Shown in pieces: positions 50,242 through 58,673 of a stretch of 64,000 bases of DNA (its first letter is position 1; each line of letters begins with the position of its first letter). Both the position numbers and the translations under genes were made by a program. The DNA comes from CAUZFZ01 sp963579025 (GTDB lineage: Bacteria > Planctomycetota > Planctomycetia > Planctomycetales > Planctomycetaceae). The DNA is taken from NCBI GenBank assembly GCA_963579025.1, contig CAUZFZ010000029.1, positions 1-64,000 on the forward strand, in the 5' to 3' direction. The notes under the pieces are model-generated. The model had not been told where the DNA came from. It ran no database searches and saw only the letters and a list, made by a program, of their open reading frames with translations.

Positions 50242-51045
50242 TTACGCTTCATCCACAACGGGATTCGTCAGTGCCCCGATTCCGTCGATTTCGATCGTGC
50301 AGCTGTCGCCGTCCTGCAGAAACACCGGCGGCTTACGTGCTCCGCCGACTCCGTGTGGAGTTCCCGTAAAGATCGCCGTGCCTGGAGACAACACTGTGCT
50401 GCCACTGAGAAACTCGATCAGCGTCGGCACGTCAAAGATCATGTCGTCCGTGTTCCAGTCCTGCATGACTTCGCCGTTGAGGACCGTCCGAATCCCCAAT
50501 GAGTTGGGATTGGGGATCTCGTCGGCGGTGACCAGACAGGGACCCATCGGGGCGAACGTCGCAAACGTCTTGCCTCGGCACCACTGACTGCCGCCCTTCT
50601 TCAACTGCCAGTCTCGGGCGCTGACGTCGTTGCCGCAGGTGTAACCCAGCACAAAGTCCAGAGCGTTCTCGCGAGTCGCGTTGAGGCATTCCCTGCCAAT
50701 GATGACCACCAGTTCGCATTCGTAGTCCACGGCGTCGCTGGCGAGCTTACGAGGCAGGACGATTGGATCGCCAGGGTGCTGGAGCGTGCTGCTCGTCTTC
50801 ATGAACACAATCGGGTATTCCGGAATCGGCTGGTTTCCTTCTGCCGCATGTTTCCGGTAATTCAATCCGATGCACACGATGTCCGTCGGTGCAACCGGAG
50901 CCAGCAACTTGCTGACCGTGGCAGCCTTCCCGGTATCCTGGTAATCGCCGAAGAGATCGCCCTGGATCCGAGTGACAGATCCGTCAGCCTGCTGGCTGCC
51001 GAGGCCAACGGAACCGGTATCATCCAGAAAGCGAACGATTTTCAC
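50242..51045 (-). CDS. Fumarylacetoacetate hydrolase family protein
   Basis: About 267 residues from a GTG at 51045, which has AGGAAG five bases upstream; 17 more in-frame codons precede it without a site. The metal-binding motif VDYECELVVIIG holds Glu109 and Glu111, with Asp140 in YTCGNDVSARD, and the substrate-side segments TPHGVGGARKPPVFLQDGD and IGLNYRKHAAE are present. Members cleave or isomerise C-C bonds of acylpyruvates and related diketo acids. Here it stands alone, so the substrate cannot be told. Confidence 0.9.
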   Translation of the reverse strand: MKIVRFLDDTGSVGLGSQQADGSVTRIQGDLFGDYQDTGKAATVSKLLAPVAPTDIVCIGLNYRKHAAEGNQPIPEYPIVFMKTSSTLQHPGDPIVLPRKLASDAVDYECELVVIIGRECLNATRENALDFVLGYTCGNDVSARDWQLKKGGSQWCRGKTFATFAPMGPCLVTADEIPNPNSLGIRTVLNGEVMQDWNTDDMIFDVPTLIEFLSGSTVLSPGTAIFTGTPHGVGGARKPPVFLQDGDSCTIEIDGIGALTNPVVDEA

Positions 51046-51250
51046 GGGTACTTCCTCAGTCTGGTTCGTGTCATCACGCACAAGGCAGCGAGCCATCTCG
51101 CTCCGGAGCGCGCCGGCTGCACGCTAAGGCACGCAACTGCCGTCTGCCAGCAAGCTGGATTTTGCCCTGCGGTTCCAGTGCGGCACGCGGTGGATCAGAC
51201 GACGTCCCTGGCTCACCACCTGGCACGGAATCCGGATGAAGTGATTCACG

Positions 51251-51358
51251 AATAGTGCCGCTCGCCTGCCGCTCGTCAACGTCCTTAGCCCGATACACGT
51301 GCGAGCACCCAGTAATTGTGACGGAAGCGGCGGTGACCCACTCAGCGCGTGAAGACAT
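51251..51358 (-). pseudogene. Truncated duplicate of the WD40 lipoprotein start
   Basis: The first 36 codons (MSSRAEWVTAAS...TITGCSHVYRA...GTI) match the N-terminus of the WD40 protein at 52323-53420, including the lipobox TGC. After that the similarity stops and the frame runs into the FAH gene's upstream region. It is a by-product of the segmental duplication 51246-51640. Confidence 0.75.
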
Positions 51359-51587
51359 GGCGTTCTCGATCCATCAAGTCCATTTACCGCGCGGACCGTA
51401 CGCGCTCGCGGCAAGGTCGGAACAGCAGTCCGCGGTCGGCCCTCAACTCCGTGACTCAGCCGTTAAGTTAGTCGTGTCGCAATCAGGCACGGCTGACGCC
51501 AGAGCCTGGGCGGACCCCTTTCTGTGACTCAAACCCGAAGCTTCAAGACTCTGACACCGCCTCGAACTTCAGCGAGTTGTTCTTGAA

Positions 51588-51640
51588 ATGATTCTCACAA
51601 CGGACCGCCTGCTGGTTCGCGAATGGCGCGACGCCGACCC
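51588..51640 (+). pseudogene. Truncated duplicate of the GNAT start
   Basis: MILTTDRLLVREWRDADP matches the first 17 residues of the acetyltransferase at 53650-54153; similarity then ends and no acetyltransferase sequence follows. Confidence 0.75.
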
Positions 51641-51689
51641 GTTCCACCCGTGTGGTGGTGACCAGGCCACCGAACGGTGTGGCTGACAG

Positions 51690-52250
51690 TCAATCGCCGC
51701 CACCGTAAGGATCAAGGCCTTCCCCACCCAGGCTGCGTTTTCCCGAGCCTCGTGGCCGACCAGGAGACTCGACCGATCGCTTTACATCTTCGCCGGGACC
51801 CAGCAGCCGGCCGGTGCCGCCGGTTGGTTCCGCAGTCATTCGCAGACGGCGCCACACTGTTTTCTGCCGTTCCATCAGACTCTTCCAGGTATCGTAGCCC
51901 TGCGTCTGATGGTCAGAATCGATGTGCTTCAAGTCGCCGAATCGATTGATCGTGACCATCTCTTCGAGCACCACCGGTACACGCTTCGACGTCAGTTCGA
52001 GATCCGGAAATTCGTCTGCATTGATGACGGTTGTCCGCTCGTAGTCGATCAACGAGTGCGGTGTGGCGTAGTCAATGAGCTCTTCCCGAAACGATTCACG
52101 AGCCGGACGCACAATGTCAGTCACAACTCCGGCGTCGAGCCTGGAGTCTGCCCCGCGTCGTCCCTTTCCTGCGAACGGCCAGCTCGCGACCTTTTCAGCC
52201 CGGTGCGGGCCACTTGACCGGCTGCACGATGTCGGCACGGAACTCGACAA
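51690..52250 (-). CDS. Hypothetical protein, possibly a relic
   Basis: A 186-codon frame between the duplicated segments. The middle part (ESFREELIDYATPHSLIDY, EFPDLELTSKRVPVVLEEM, about 52-100) looks protein-like, but both ends are low-complexity and I find no good ribosome binding site. Just upstream (about 52196-52300) another minus-strand frame ends in a plausible protein tail (MQAEVIRLVEFRADIVQPVK) that is frameshifted from its surroundings, suggesting decayed genes in this interval. I do not recognise a family. Confidence 0.35.
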   Translation of the reverse strand: MSSSVPTSCSRSSGPHRAEKVASWPFAGKGRRGADSRLDAGVVTDIVRPARESFREELIDYATPHSLIDYERTTVINADEFPDLELTSKRVPVVLEEMVTINRFGDLKHIDSDHQTQGYDTWKSLMERQKTVWRRLRMTAEPTGGTGRLLGPGEDVKRSVESPGRPRGSGKRSLGGEGLDPYGGGD

Positions 52251-52322
52251 GGCGAATAACTTCAGCCTGCATGTCGACCAGTTTGAGCCCAGTGGCTCCG
52301 TCGCTGCGGGGACTTCAGCAGG

Positions 52323-53420
52323 TCAAAGATTTCCTGGAGTTGTTGACCGTGGCTGGAGGAACAGAATCTCGCCAGCTGCCGTCCCTGCTGCAAGTTGTTT
52401 CCCGTCTGGCGAAAATGCGACCGCTGTGATGCCCCATGACGAATCATCGATCGTGCGGGAGATCCGCGTTCCGGTGTCGATGTCCCGGATTTCAACAAAG
52501 CCGACTTCCGCGTCTTTGATGTCGTCCTCGCCACAGACCGCCACGAGGTCACCTTGAGGTGAAATTGCCAGCCCGTGAATCGTGCCGGATTCAACCGTAA
52601 GCTCGAACGTATGTTTCGGGATGCCGACGTGGACGACTTCGAATGTCGCTGACTCATATTCCGCTGAGGCGGCGTGAAATCCGCCGGAGACGCCGGGAGA
52701 GAGAGCGATGTAGAAAGGATCGTGCGCTAACCGAAGAGATGTAATCGACTCGCCGGAAGTCGCATCCCATATGCGCAGGTCGTGGAAGTCTGTGTTATGC
52801 CCGTCCTCGACGCAGTAGAACGCCGTCCCAAGGAATCCCCATGGCCAGCTGAGAGATCCCGCAGCGGCTGCGTCGTGGAAGGCTCCTGATTCCGAGTCGG
52901 TGAATCGAACCGAATCGTAATCGCCGCTGCTGCGCAGGTCGGCCCGATAACGGCCGTCCGACGAGACATCGGCGATGCTCACATTACTCTGTTCAGTAGA
53001 CCATTCCAACTTCGCCATATCGCAGGCCACGATGCTCGTCGTGTCGCCATCCTGCACAACGACACGGCCCTCCGACGATCCAGGCTCCATCGGAATCTGA
53101 TGAAATTTCAGCCCGCGAATCGAGCGGGCTGCCAGCATCTCGGACGCCCACAGAAAACCATCCATCCGCAGATCCCAGATCCGCATGACCCCAGCCGGAT
53201 GAAACAGTAGCTGGGGCCGCTCGTTGTGCGCGAAGAGACCTGCGTGAGTCGAGAGAAGCCTCTTGCCATCCGACGAAAACGCCAGTGACGCAACGGGCAG
53301 ACGTTGGGCGGGAATCGTGCCGATCGCCTGCCACTGGTCAACGTCCTCAGCCTGATACAGGTGCGAGCACCCAGTAATCGTGACGGCAGTGGCAGTGAAC
53401 CATACGGCACGTGCAGACAT
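52323..53420 (-). CDS. WD40-repeat lipoprotein
   Basis: 365 residues. The N-terminus is a lipoprotein signal (ATAVTITGCSHLYQ; lipidated Cys near 18). Beta-propeller blades follow, with WD-like ends: LAFSSDGKRLLSTHAG, MRIWDLRMDG, LRIWDATSGES, LAISPQGDLVAVCGEDD and VAFSPDGKQLAAGTAAG. The repeats are irregular and fewer than seven are obvious. It is anchored in a membrane and probably binds proteins. Its 5' end and the promoter it shares with the divergent GNAT gene are duplicated at 51246-51640. Confidence 0.82.
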   Translation of the reverse strand: MSARAVWFTATAVTITGCSHLYQAEDVDQWQAIGTIPAQRLPVASLAFSSDGKRLLSTHAGLFAHNERPQLLFHPAGVMRIWDLRMDGFLWASEMLAARSIRGLKFHQIPMEPGSSEGRVVVQDGDTTSIVACDMAKLEWSTEQSNVSIADVSSDGRYRADLRSSGDYDSVRFTDSESGAFHDAAAAGSLSWPWGFLGTAFYCVEDGHNTDFHDLRIWDATSGESITSLRLAHDPFYIALSPGVSGGFHAASAEYESATFEVVHVGIPKHTFELTVESGTIHGLAISPQGDLVAVCGEDDIKDAEVGFVEIRDIDTGTRISRTIDDSSWGITAVAFSPDGKQLAAGTAAGEILFLQPRSTTPGNL

Positions 53421-53699
53421 GGCGTTCTCGATCCATCAAGTCCATTTGACTCGCGGACCGTACCGCTCTCGCGGTAAGGCCGGAACAGCAGTCCGCGGTC
53501 GGCACTCATCTCCGTGGCTCAGCCGTTAAGTTAGTCGTGTCGCAACCAGACCGGCTGACGCCAGAGCCTGTACTGGCCCACTTCTGCGACTCAAACGCGA
53601 AGCTTAAAGAATCTGACACTGCCTCGAGCCTCAGCGAGTTGTTCTTGAAATGATCCTCACAACGGACCGCCTACTGGTTCGCGAATGGCGCGACGCCGA
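53315..53699 (+). repeat. Segmental duplication, copy B
   Basis: The functional copy: it spans the N-terminal codons of the WD40 lipoprotein, the shared intergenic region and the first codons of the GNAT gene. Copy A lies 2062 bases to the left. Confidence 0.9.
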
Positions 53700-54153
53700 T
53701 CGCGAGCCATTTCACGAGCTCTGCTCCGACGCTGAAGTCATGCGCCTCGTTGGGGATGGCGAACCGTGGTCGCGTGAGCGGTCGGATGCATTCGTCGCGG
53801 GGAATCAGGAGACATTCGCTCGGCTCGGTCTGTGCCAGTGGGCCGTCGAGCTTCGCGAGACCGGGGAACTGGCCGGTTTCTGCGGATTCGTTCCGAACGG
53901 CGAGTGGACCGAAATGGGTTGGCGGCTGGCTCGTCGTTGCCACGGGCGAGGACTGGGAACCGAAGTCGCTGCAGCCGTTCTGGATGACGGCATCAATCGG
54001 CTGAAACTGTCGCGGATTTTCCTGACCGTTCAGGCCGGCAATCGAGCCTCATTGCGTCTCGCCGAAAAGACTGGCTTCGAATTGGGGGCTGTGTTTCTGC
54101 GATGGGGCCGAGCAACGATTCGTTGTGAGCTGCCCGGAGGGCGAACCGTCTAA
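53650..54153 (+). CDS. GNAT-family N-acetyltransferase (RimJ/RimL-like)
   Basis: 167 residues. The start TTDRLLVREWRDADREPFHEL and the acetyl-CoA-binding segment RCHGRGLGTEVAAAVLD (the R/Q-x-x-G-x-G/A motif) followed by NRASLRLAEKTGFELGAV are typical of the RimJ/RimL group, which acetylates N-termini or small amines. It is divergent from the WD40 lipoprotein. No partner indicates the acceptor. Confidence 0.9.
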   Translation: MILTTDRLLVREWRDADREPFHELCSDAEVMRLVGDGEPWSRERSDAFVAGNQETFARLGLCQWAVELRETGELAGFCGFVPNGEWTEMGWRLARRCHGRGLGTEVAAAVLDDGINRLKLSRIFLTVQAGNRASLRLAEKTGFELGAVFLRWGRATIRCELPGGRTV

Positions 54154-54189
54154 CGCTGTCCGAATGCGAATGGCGGCGAAGACGAGCTC

Positions 54190-54294
54190 GTAGTAACCGC
54201 ATTTATGCGGTTCGTGCGGTTGCAGATTTCATGCAACGGTGACGACCCGACAAGCGAACCTGTGACCAGAAAGCCGCACAAGTGCGGCTACTAC
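54190..54294. repeat. Pair of GTAG-type hairpins (REP-like)
   Basis: GTAG then AACCGCA-TTTA-TGCGGTT (54195-54212), and facing it AGCCGCA-CAAG-TGCGGCT (54272-54289) then CTAC. The arrangement equals that at 24799-24981. The gap 54154-54418 holds nothing else. Confidence 0.75.
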
Positions 54295-54418
54295 GAACGT
54301 GCCACGAACCTCGTCTTGGCCCGTTTTCGCAGGCAGGCGTATACTCGCCGTCTTGTCGAATCGCCCAAAGAAATCGGGTGACTCTAAAAACATGTCGATC
54401 ATTCGCAGGGAGGCGAAC

Positions 54419-55342
54419 ATGGACACGATTCTGATCGTTGGTGTCGAGAGCGTTGTCGGAGCAAACATCGCAGCGACGCAGCAGAGTTCCGCCACTGTCG
54501 TTGGGGTTACGGACAACTCCGATATCCAGATTGACGGCTGTCGTATCATCCGCGGCACTGGCAGCATCCAGCAGCACCTGCAGGCGGTCAGACCTGATCG
54601 CATCATCTTCTGCGGTTCATCCGCTCGATCGAGCTGGGACGGCGACAAGTCGAGTCAGCATGCAATCGACGATTCACTGGCCATCGACTGGGCGACCGCC
54701 GCAAGTGAGTCCGGAATCGCCTTCACGATGATTTCCTCGGACGCCGTCTTCACCGGTCCGTGGATGTCGCATGCAGAAGACGACACGCACTTCTGTGAGA
54801 CTCCGCAGGCAGAACGACTGCGGCAGATCGAATCGGAAGTCGTGTCGGTTCATGCGGACGCGTTGATCGTTCGATGTAACGTCTTCGGCTGGTCACCGAA
54901 CGCGGACGCGCCAGGATTCTCAGAATCGATGCTGACGGCCCTCGAGTCCGGTGATCGCAGCGAGAACGGATTCCTGTGCCACGCAGCGCCAATCCTGGCG
55001 AGCGACTTCGCACGCATACTGGTCCAGGCACACGCGACCGGCACGACTGGGCTCCTGCACATCGGAGCTGCCGAACGCATCAACCCGTATCAGTTTGCCG
55101 AGCGGCTGGCCGATCTGGCGGGACTCGAACCACCGCAGTTCCCGTCGTCGACAACTCTGAAGCGAAAGGTGGCCGGCTTCGGGTGTGGCGAAACCACGCT
55201 TAGCAGCAAAAGGGCCTGCGCGTTACTTGGCGACTGCATGCCACTCGTCGACGAAGGGATCGGCCGGTTCCTGGAACAGGCAGAGAGTGGCTTCCTTGCT
55301 TCGCTTCGACAGGGAGTCGGTGAAATGAGCCGCGTGGCATAA
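54419..55342 (+). CDS. RmlD-like NAD(P)-binding protein lacking YxxxK
   Basis: About 307 residues from ATG at 54419 (GGGAGG five bases upstream). Rossmann start ILIVGVESVVGANIA; ISSDAVFTGPW corresponds to the STDxVFDG motif of dTDP-4-dehydrorhamnose reductases, and ALIVRCNVFGW and GLLHIGAAERINPYQFAERL to later conserved segments. The catalytic Tyr-x-x-x-Lys, expected around TPQAERLRQIESEVV, is missing (no Tyr, Lys replaced by Arg). It may bind a nucleotide-sugar without the usual reduction, or use another mechanism. Confidence 0.75.
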   Translation: MDTILIVGVESVVGANIAATQQSSATVVGVTDNSDIQIDGCRIIRGTGSIQQHLQAVRPDRIIFCGSSARSSWDGDKSSQHAIDDSLAIDWATAASESGIAFTMISSDAVFTGPWMSHAEDDTHFCETPQAERLRQIESEVVSVHADALIVRCNVFGWSPNADAPGFSESMLTALESGDRSENGFLCHAAPILASDFARILVQAHATGTTGLLHIGAAERINPYQFAERLADLAGLEPPQFPSSTTLKRKVAGFGCGETTLSSKRACALLGDCMPLVDEGIGRFLEQAESGFLASLRQGVGEMSRVA

Positions 55343-55389
55343 GGATTAGAGTCTTCCGTCGTCAGGCATGCGCGCCGTGCGCGCGCATC

Positions 55390-55452
55390 GTAGGATGGGC
55401 ACTCCTGCCCGTCCCGGCACCGGCAATGGACGGGCAAGAGTGCCCGTCCTAC
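55390..55452. repeat. Long GTAG...CTAC hairpin
   Basis: The arms at 55390-55413 and 55429-55452 pair over 24 bases with two mismatches, starting GTAGGATGGGCACTC and ending GAGTGCCCGTCCTAC. It lies between convergent genes and may also act as a terminator. Confidence 0.75.
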
Positions 55453-55482
55453 TTTTGGTTGCGGCTCTGCCGCTTTGGGTGC

Positions 55483-56763
55483 CTACGGCTGTAAACGCGG
55501 TCGAGTACCTTTCCGTACGACTGCGGCGACCAGATGGCCGCCGAACCCCAACGACAGCTTCATGGCATGCTGGACTTCTCGCGCACGTGATTCGCACGGC
55601 ACGAGGTCCAGACAGGCTTCCTTGTCGGGGTCGTGCAGATTGGCGGTGGGTGGAAGCCGACCGTCGCGCAGAGCCAGCAACATGGCGGCGAACTCAACGC
55701 TTCCTGCCGCGCCAAGAAGATGGCCGATCGCCCCTTTGAGGCTGGACCCCGAGACCGATTCGGCAGTCGATCCAAGAACGGACCGCAGTGCCAGCATTTC
55801 GAGTCGGTCATTCATGCGTGTGCCCGTGCCATGCAGACTGATGTAATCGATGTCGCTGCCGGACAGTTCGCCGCGACGAAGCACTTCCCGAAGCAGCCAC
55901 TCCAAAGCATCCGGCCGTTGATCAAGCTGGGTGAGTCCGCCGGCATCAGAGCACATCGCTCCGGACAGCCATTCCGCGTAGGTTGAAGCCTCGCGAGATT
56001 CCGCATGTGTCGCTGATTCCAGGATGCACACGGCGGCACCTTCACCGACCAGAAAGCCATTGCGATTCTGGTCATACGGGCGGACTGCAGCGGCCGGATC
56101 ATCGAACCCCCGCGCCATCACACCCAGTCGCCGAAACGACGCAACGATTGCTGGCGTCAGTGAAGCGTCCGAGCTGCCGCTGATCACGACGTCGCACTGG
56201 CCGCTTTGGATCAGTTCCACTCCACGGACCAGACTCGACAATCCCGTGGCGCAGGCGCTGACAGGGCTCAGCCAGGCTCCTTTCGCACCGAAAAGAGATC
56301 CCACCGCAGCCGTCGGTCCAGATGGTGCCGCCAACGACCACCAGTCGGCACTCGTCGCGTGAATTCCAGTTGTTCGGCTGAGCTGCATGAGGCTGTGTAC
56401 GCCGCCCTTGCTGGTGCCGATTACGCAGCCCAGACGATGGGGATCGATCTGCTCACCATCCAACTCGGCGTCGTGCACGGCTTCGATGGCAGCGGTCACT
56501 GCATGAGCAATTGTTGGCTCGACCGTCAGCGGGATGATGTCGGATCGTCCGCGCGCTGCGAGCAGCTCAGAGAGATTCGACGAGCCGATGGCCGGCGCTC
56601 CAGCAGACTGTTGGGGCCACAGGCTCTCTTCCCCGAGTTGTGGTGTAATCCACCGCGGCGCACGTTCGCCATTAATCAGACGTTGCCATGTGATTTCGCG
56701 TCCGCAACCGAGCGGGCTGACGAGGCCGATCCCGGTGATCACGACGCGTCGCGGCTCAGACAT
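55483..56763 (-). CDS. Beta-ketoacyl-ACP synthase (KAS II type)
   Basis: 426 residues of the FabF-like thiolase fold. The catalytic triad is complete: Cys171 in SACATGLSS, His312 in LHGTGTRMND and His349 in GAIGHLLGAAGS (with Lys344). It condenses acyl groups with malonyl-ACP. No fab gene, acyl carrier protein or reductase adjoins, so it may serve a specialised lipid or polyketide rather than primary synthesis. It starts six bases after a small membrane protein gene; the two are probably co-transcribed. Confidence 0.92.
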   Translation of the reverse strand: MSEPRRVVITGIGLVSPLGCGREITWQRLINGERAPRWITPQLGEESLWPQQSAGAPAIGSSNLSELLAARGRSDIIPLTVEPTIAHAVTAAIEAVHDAELDGEQIDPHRLGCVIGTSKGGVHSLMQLSRTTGIHATSADWWSLAAPSGPTAAVGSLFGAKGAWLSPVSACATGLSSLVRGVELIQSGQCDVVISGSSDASLTPAIVASFRRLGVMARGFDDPAAAVRPYDQNRNGFLVGEGAAVCILESATHAESREASTYAEWLSGAMCSDAGGLTQLDQRPDALEWLLREVLRRGELSGSDIDYISLHGTGTRMNDRLEMLALRSVLGSTAESVSGSSLKGAIGHLLGAAGSVEFAAMLLALRDGRLPPTANLHDPDKEACLDLVPCESRAREVQHAMKLSLGFGGHLVAAVVRKGTRPRLQP

Positions 56764-56768
56764 GACAG

Positions 56769-57005
56769 CTACCGCCGCTCGCTCGAACGGCAGACGGCAA
56801 ACAGTGCGCCGCCAAACAGGACAACGACCATGAAGATTTCAAGATAGTAGGTGCGCTGCCCGAACGTCACATTCGGTGCTGCGGCGCCTGGCCGGGTGAC
56901 ATTCGGGGCCGGGCCGGGCTGAGCATCCTGAGCCAACACAGAACTCGAAACACCGAGTGTCAGTGACGTCAGCATTACTGCAGTGATGGTCAGCCGTCGA
57001 ATCAT
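56769..57005 (-). CDS. Small exported membrane protein
   Basis: 78 residues: a signal peptide (ITAVMLTSLTLGVSSSVLAQ), a short Pro/Ala-rich linker, one transmembrane segment (IFMVVVLFGGALFAVC, about 57-72) and a short basic tail. It lies six bases upstream of the ketoacyl synthase on the same strand. No family recognised. Confidence 0.65.
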   Translation of the reverse strand: MIRRLTITAVMLTSLTLGVSSSVLAQDAQPGPAPNVTRPGAAAPNVTFGQRTYYLEIFMVVVLFGGALFAVCRSSERR

Positions 57006-57152
57006 TGACTTGAGGTCTTTGTCTAGTGTTGCCGGTCGTCACGGGCCACAAACAACGTTCCCGGCCCCGTCCGTTCGATGATAGGCAACCACAACGGCCC
57101 GCGAAACTGACATGTTGATGCCGACAACTTAAGCTTCGCGGCGGCCGGGCTC

Positions 57153-57175
57153 GTAGTAACCGCATTTATGCGGTC
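57153..57175. repeat. Single GTAG-type hairpin (REP-like)
   Basis: GTAG then ACCGCA-TTTA-TGCGGT. Its first 20 bases equal the copy at 54190. The gap 57006-57253 holds nothing else. Confidence 0.65.
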
Positions 57176-57253
57176 AGGCCACCAACCCGGCTGCAATTCA
57201 CCAGACCGCGTCCCGAGCGTGCGACAACGACAAACATCCCCCGGAACAACTTC

Positions 57254-58552
57254 ATGCCGATAACCATTACCGCTCTCACAGCACGCGACATTCGATTCCC
57301 GACATCCAGGGATCTCGACGGCTCGGACGCCATGAATCCGGACCCCGATTATTCGGCCGCCTACGTCACGCTTCACACCGATCACCCAGACGGACTGGAA
57401 GGAAATGGGATCACATTCACGATCGGTCGAGGCAACGAGCTGTGTGTTGCCGGCGCGGAAGCGCTCCGCCCGCTGATTGTCGGGCGGACCCTGGAGTCCT
57501 TCACATGCGACATGGCCGGGTTCTGGAGACATGTCACCGGAGACAGTCAGCTCCGCTGGGTCGGACCGGAAAAAGGAGTGATTCACCTGGCCACGGCTGC
57601 AGTCATAAACGCCGTTTGGGATCTCTATGCGAAAGTTAAAAAAAAGCCGCTTTGGCGACTGCTGGTCGACATGACTCCGGAACAGCTCGTCGGTTGCATC
57701 GACTTCCGTTACATCACAGATGCGTTGACGCCCGACGAAGCCGTTGATCTTCTCCGTCAATACGAGTGCACGAAAGACGCTCGCATCGCGAAAATGGAGC
57801 AAGATGGATTTCCCAGCTACACGACGTCGGCCGGGTGGCTGGGCTATCCCGACGACAAGCTGCGATCGCTGTGCCGCAGTCTCAGCGAGCGTGGCTGGAC
57901 GCACTTCAAAATCAAGGTGGGTCGCGACATCGACGATGACATCCGCCGTTGCCGCATCATCCGCGAGGAAATCGGCTGGGACCGGCGATTGATGATGGAT
58001 GCCAATCAGGTCTGGGACGTCGGCCAGGCCATCGACCATATGCGGCTACTGGCAGAGTTCAAGCCGTGGTTCATCGAAGAACCCACCAGCCCGGATGATG
58101 TGCTTGGCCATGCGTCTATCGCCCGTGCGATCGCGCCGATCAAAGTGGCGACCGGTGAGATGTGTCAGAATCGCGTGATGTTCAAGCAGCTCATGCAGGC
58201 CGACGGGATGCAGATTTGTCAGATCGACAGTTGCCGACTCGGCGGCGTGAACGAAGTGCTCGCCGTCCTGTTACTGGCCGCGAAATTCGGAATTCCTGTC
58301 TGTCCACATGCCGGCGGTATCGGGTTGTGCGAATACGTCCAGCACCTGGCGATCTTCGATTTCGTCGCGGTGAGCGCCTCGCTGGTAGACCGGCTGACGG
58401 AGTATTCGGACCACCTGCACGAGCACATGGTCGATCCAGTGCACATGGAGAACGGTCACTACATGCCGCCGACCGCACCCGGCTACAGCATTACAATGAA
58501 GCCCGAATCGCTGGACGAATTCGAGTTTCCAAACGGATCTGCGTGGAGCTGA
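57254..58552 (+). CDS. fucD: L-fuconate dehydratase
   Basis: 432 residues of the mandelate-racemase branch of the enolase superfamily. Residues: Lys219/Lys221 in FKIKVG (base), metal ligands Asp249 (MDANQ), Glu275 (IEEP) and Glu302 (TGE), then Asp325 and His352 (CPHAGG). The long N-terminal part (TSRDLDGSDAMNPDPDYSAAY) is diagnostic of L-fuconate dehydratases, which make 2-keto-3-deoxy-L-fuconate in fucose breakdown. No other fucose genes adjoin, although the FAH-family protein at 50242 could act on such products. Confidence 0.92.
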   Translation: MPITITALTARDIRFPTSRDLDGSDAMNPDPDYSAAYVTLHTDHPDGLEGNGITFTIGRGNELCVAGAEALRPLIVGRTLESFTCDMAGFWRHVTGDSQLRWVGPEKGVIHLATAAVINAVWDLYAKVKKKPLWRLLVDMTPEQLVGCIDFRYITDALTPDEAVDLLRQYECTKDARIAKMEQDGFPSYTTSAGWLGYPDDKLRSLCRSLSERGWTHFKIKVGRDIDDDIRRCRIIREEIGWDRRLMMDANQVWDVGQAIDHMRLLAEFKPWFIEEPTSPDDVLGHASIARAIAPIKVATGEMCQNRVMFKQLMQADGMQICQIDSCRLGGVNEVLAVLLLAAKFGIPVCPHAGGIGLCEYVQHLAIFDFVAVSASLVDRLTEYSDHLHEHMVDPVHMENGHYMPPTAPGYSITMKPESLDEFEFPNGSAWS

Positions 58553-58673
58553 GACGATCGCCGCTCTGGCAGAGCGGTTCGCTGTGCCTGTTGGAAACGC
58601 ATCGATAAACTCCCATACATACCTTCCTCGAATTCCCCCGCCCCAATTCTTCGCCTCACCGGAGACGAATTCA

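Larger units (their letters stand above)
51246..51640 (+). repeat. Segmental duplication, copy A
   Basis: About 395 bases that match 53315-53699 in the same orientation, with scattered substitutions and small indels. Long shared blocks include ACATGGCGTTCTCGATCCAT and GAGTTGTTCTTGAAATGAT. It contains a divergent promoter region plus the first codons of two genes (WD40 lipoprotein and GNAT). Confidence 0.9.

Noticed and set aside
57023..58039. 338-codon minus-strand frame opposite fucD
   Set aside because: Antisense to a complete enolase-superfamily enzyme.
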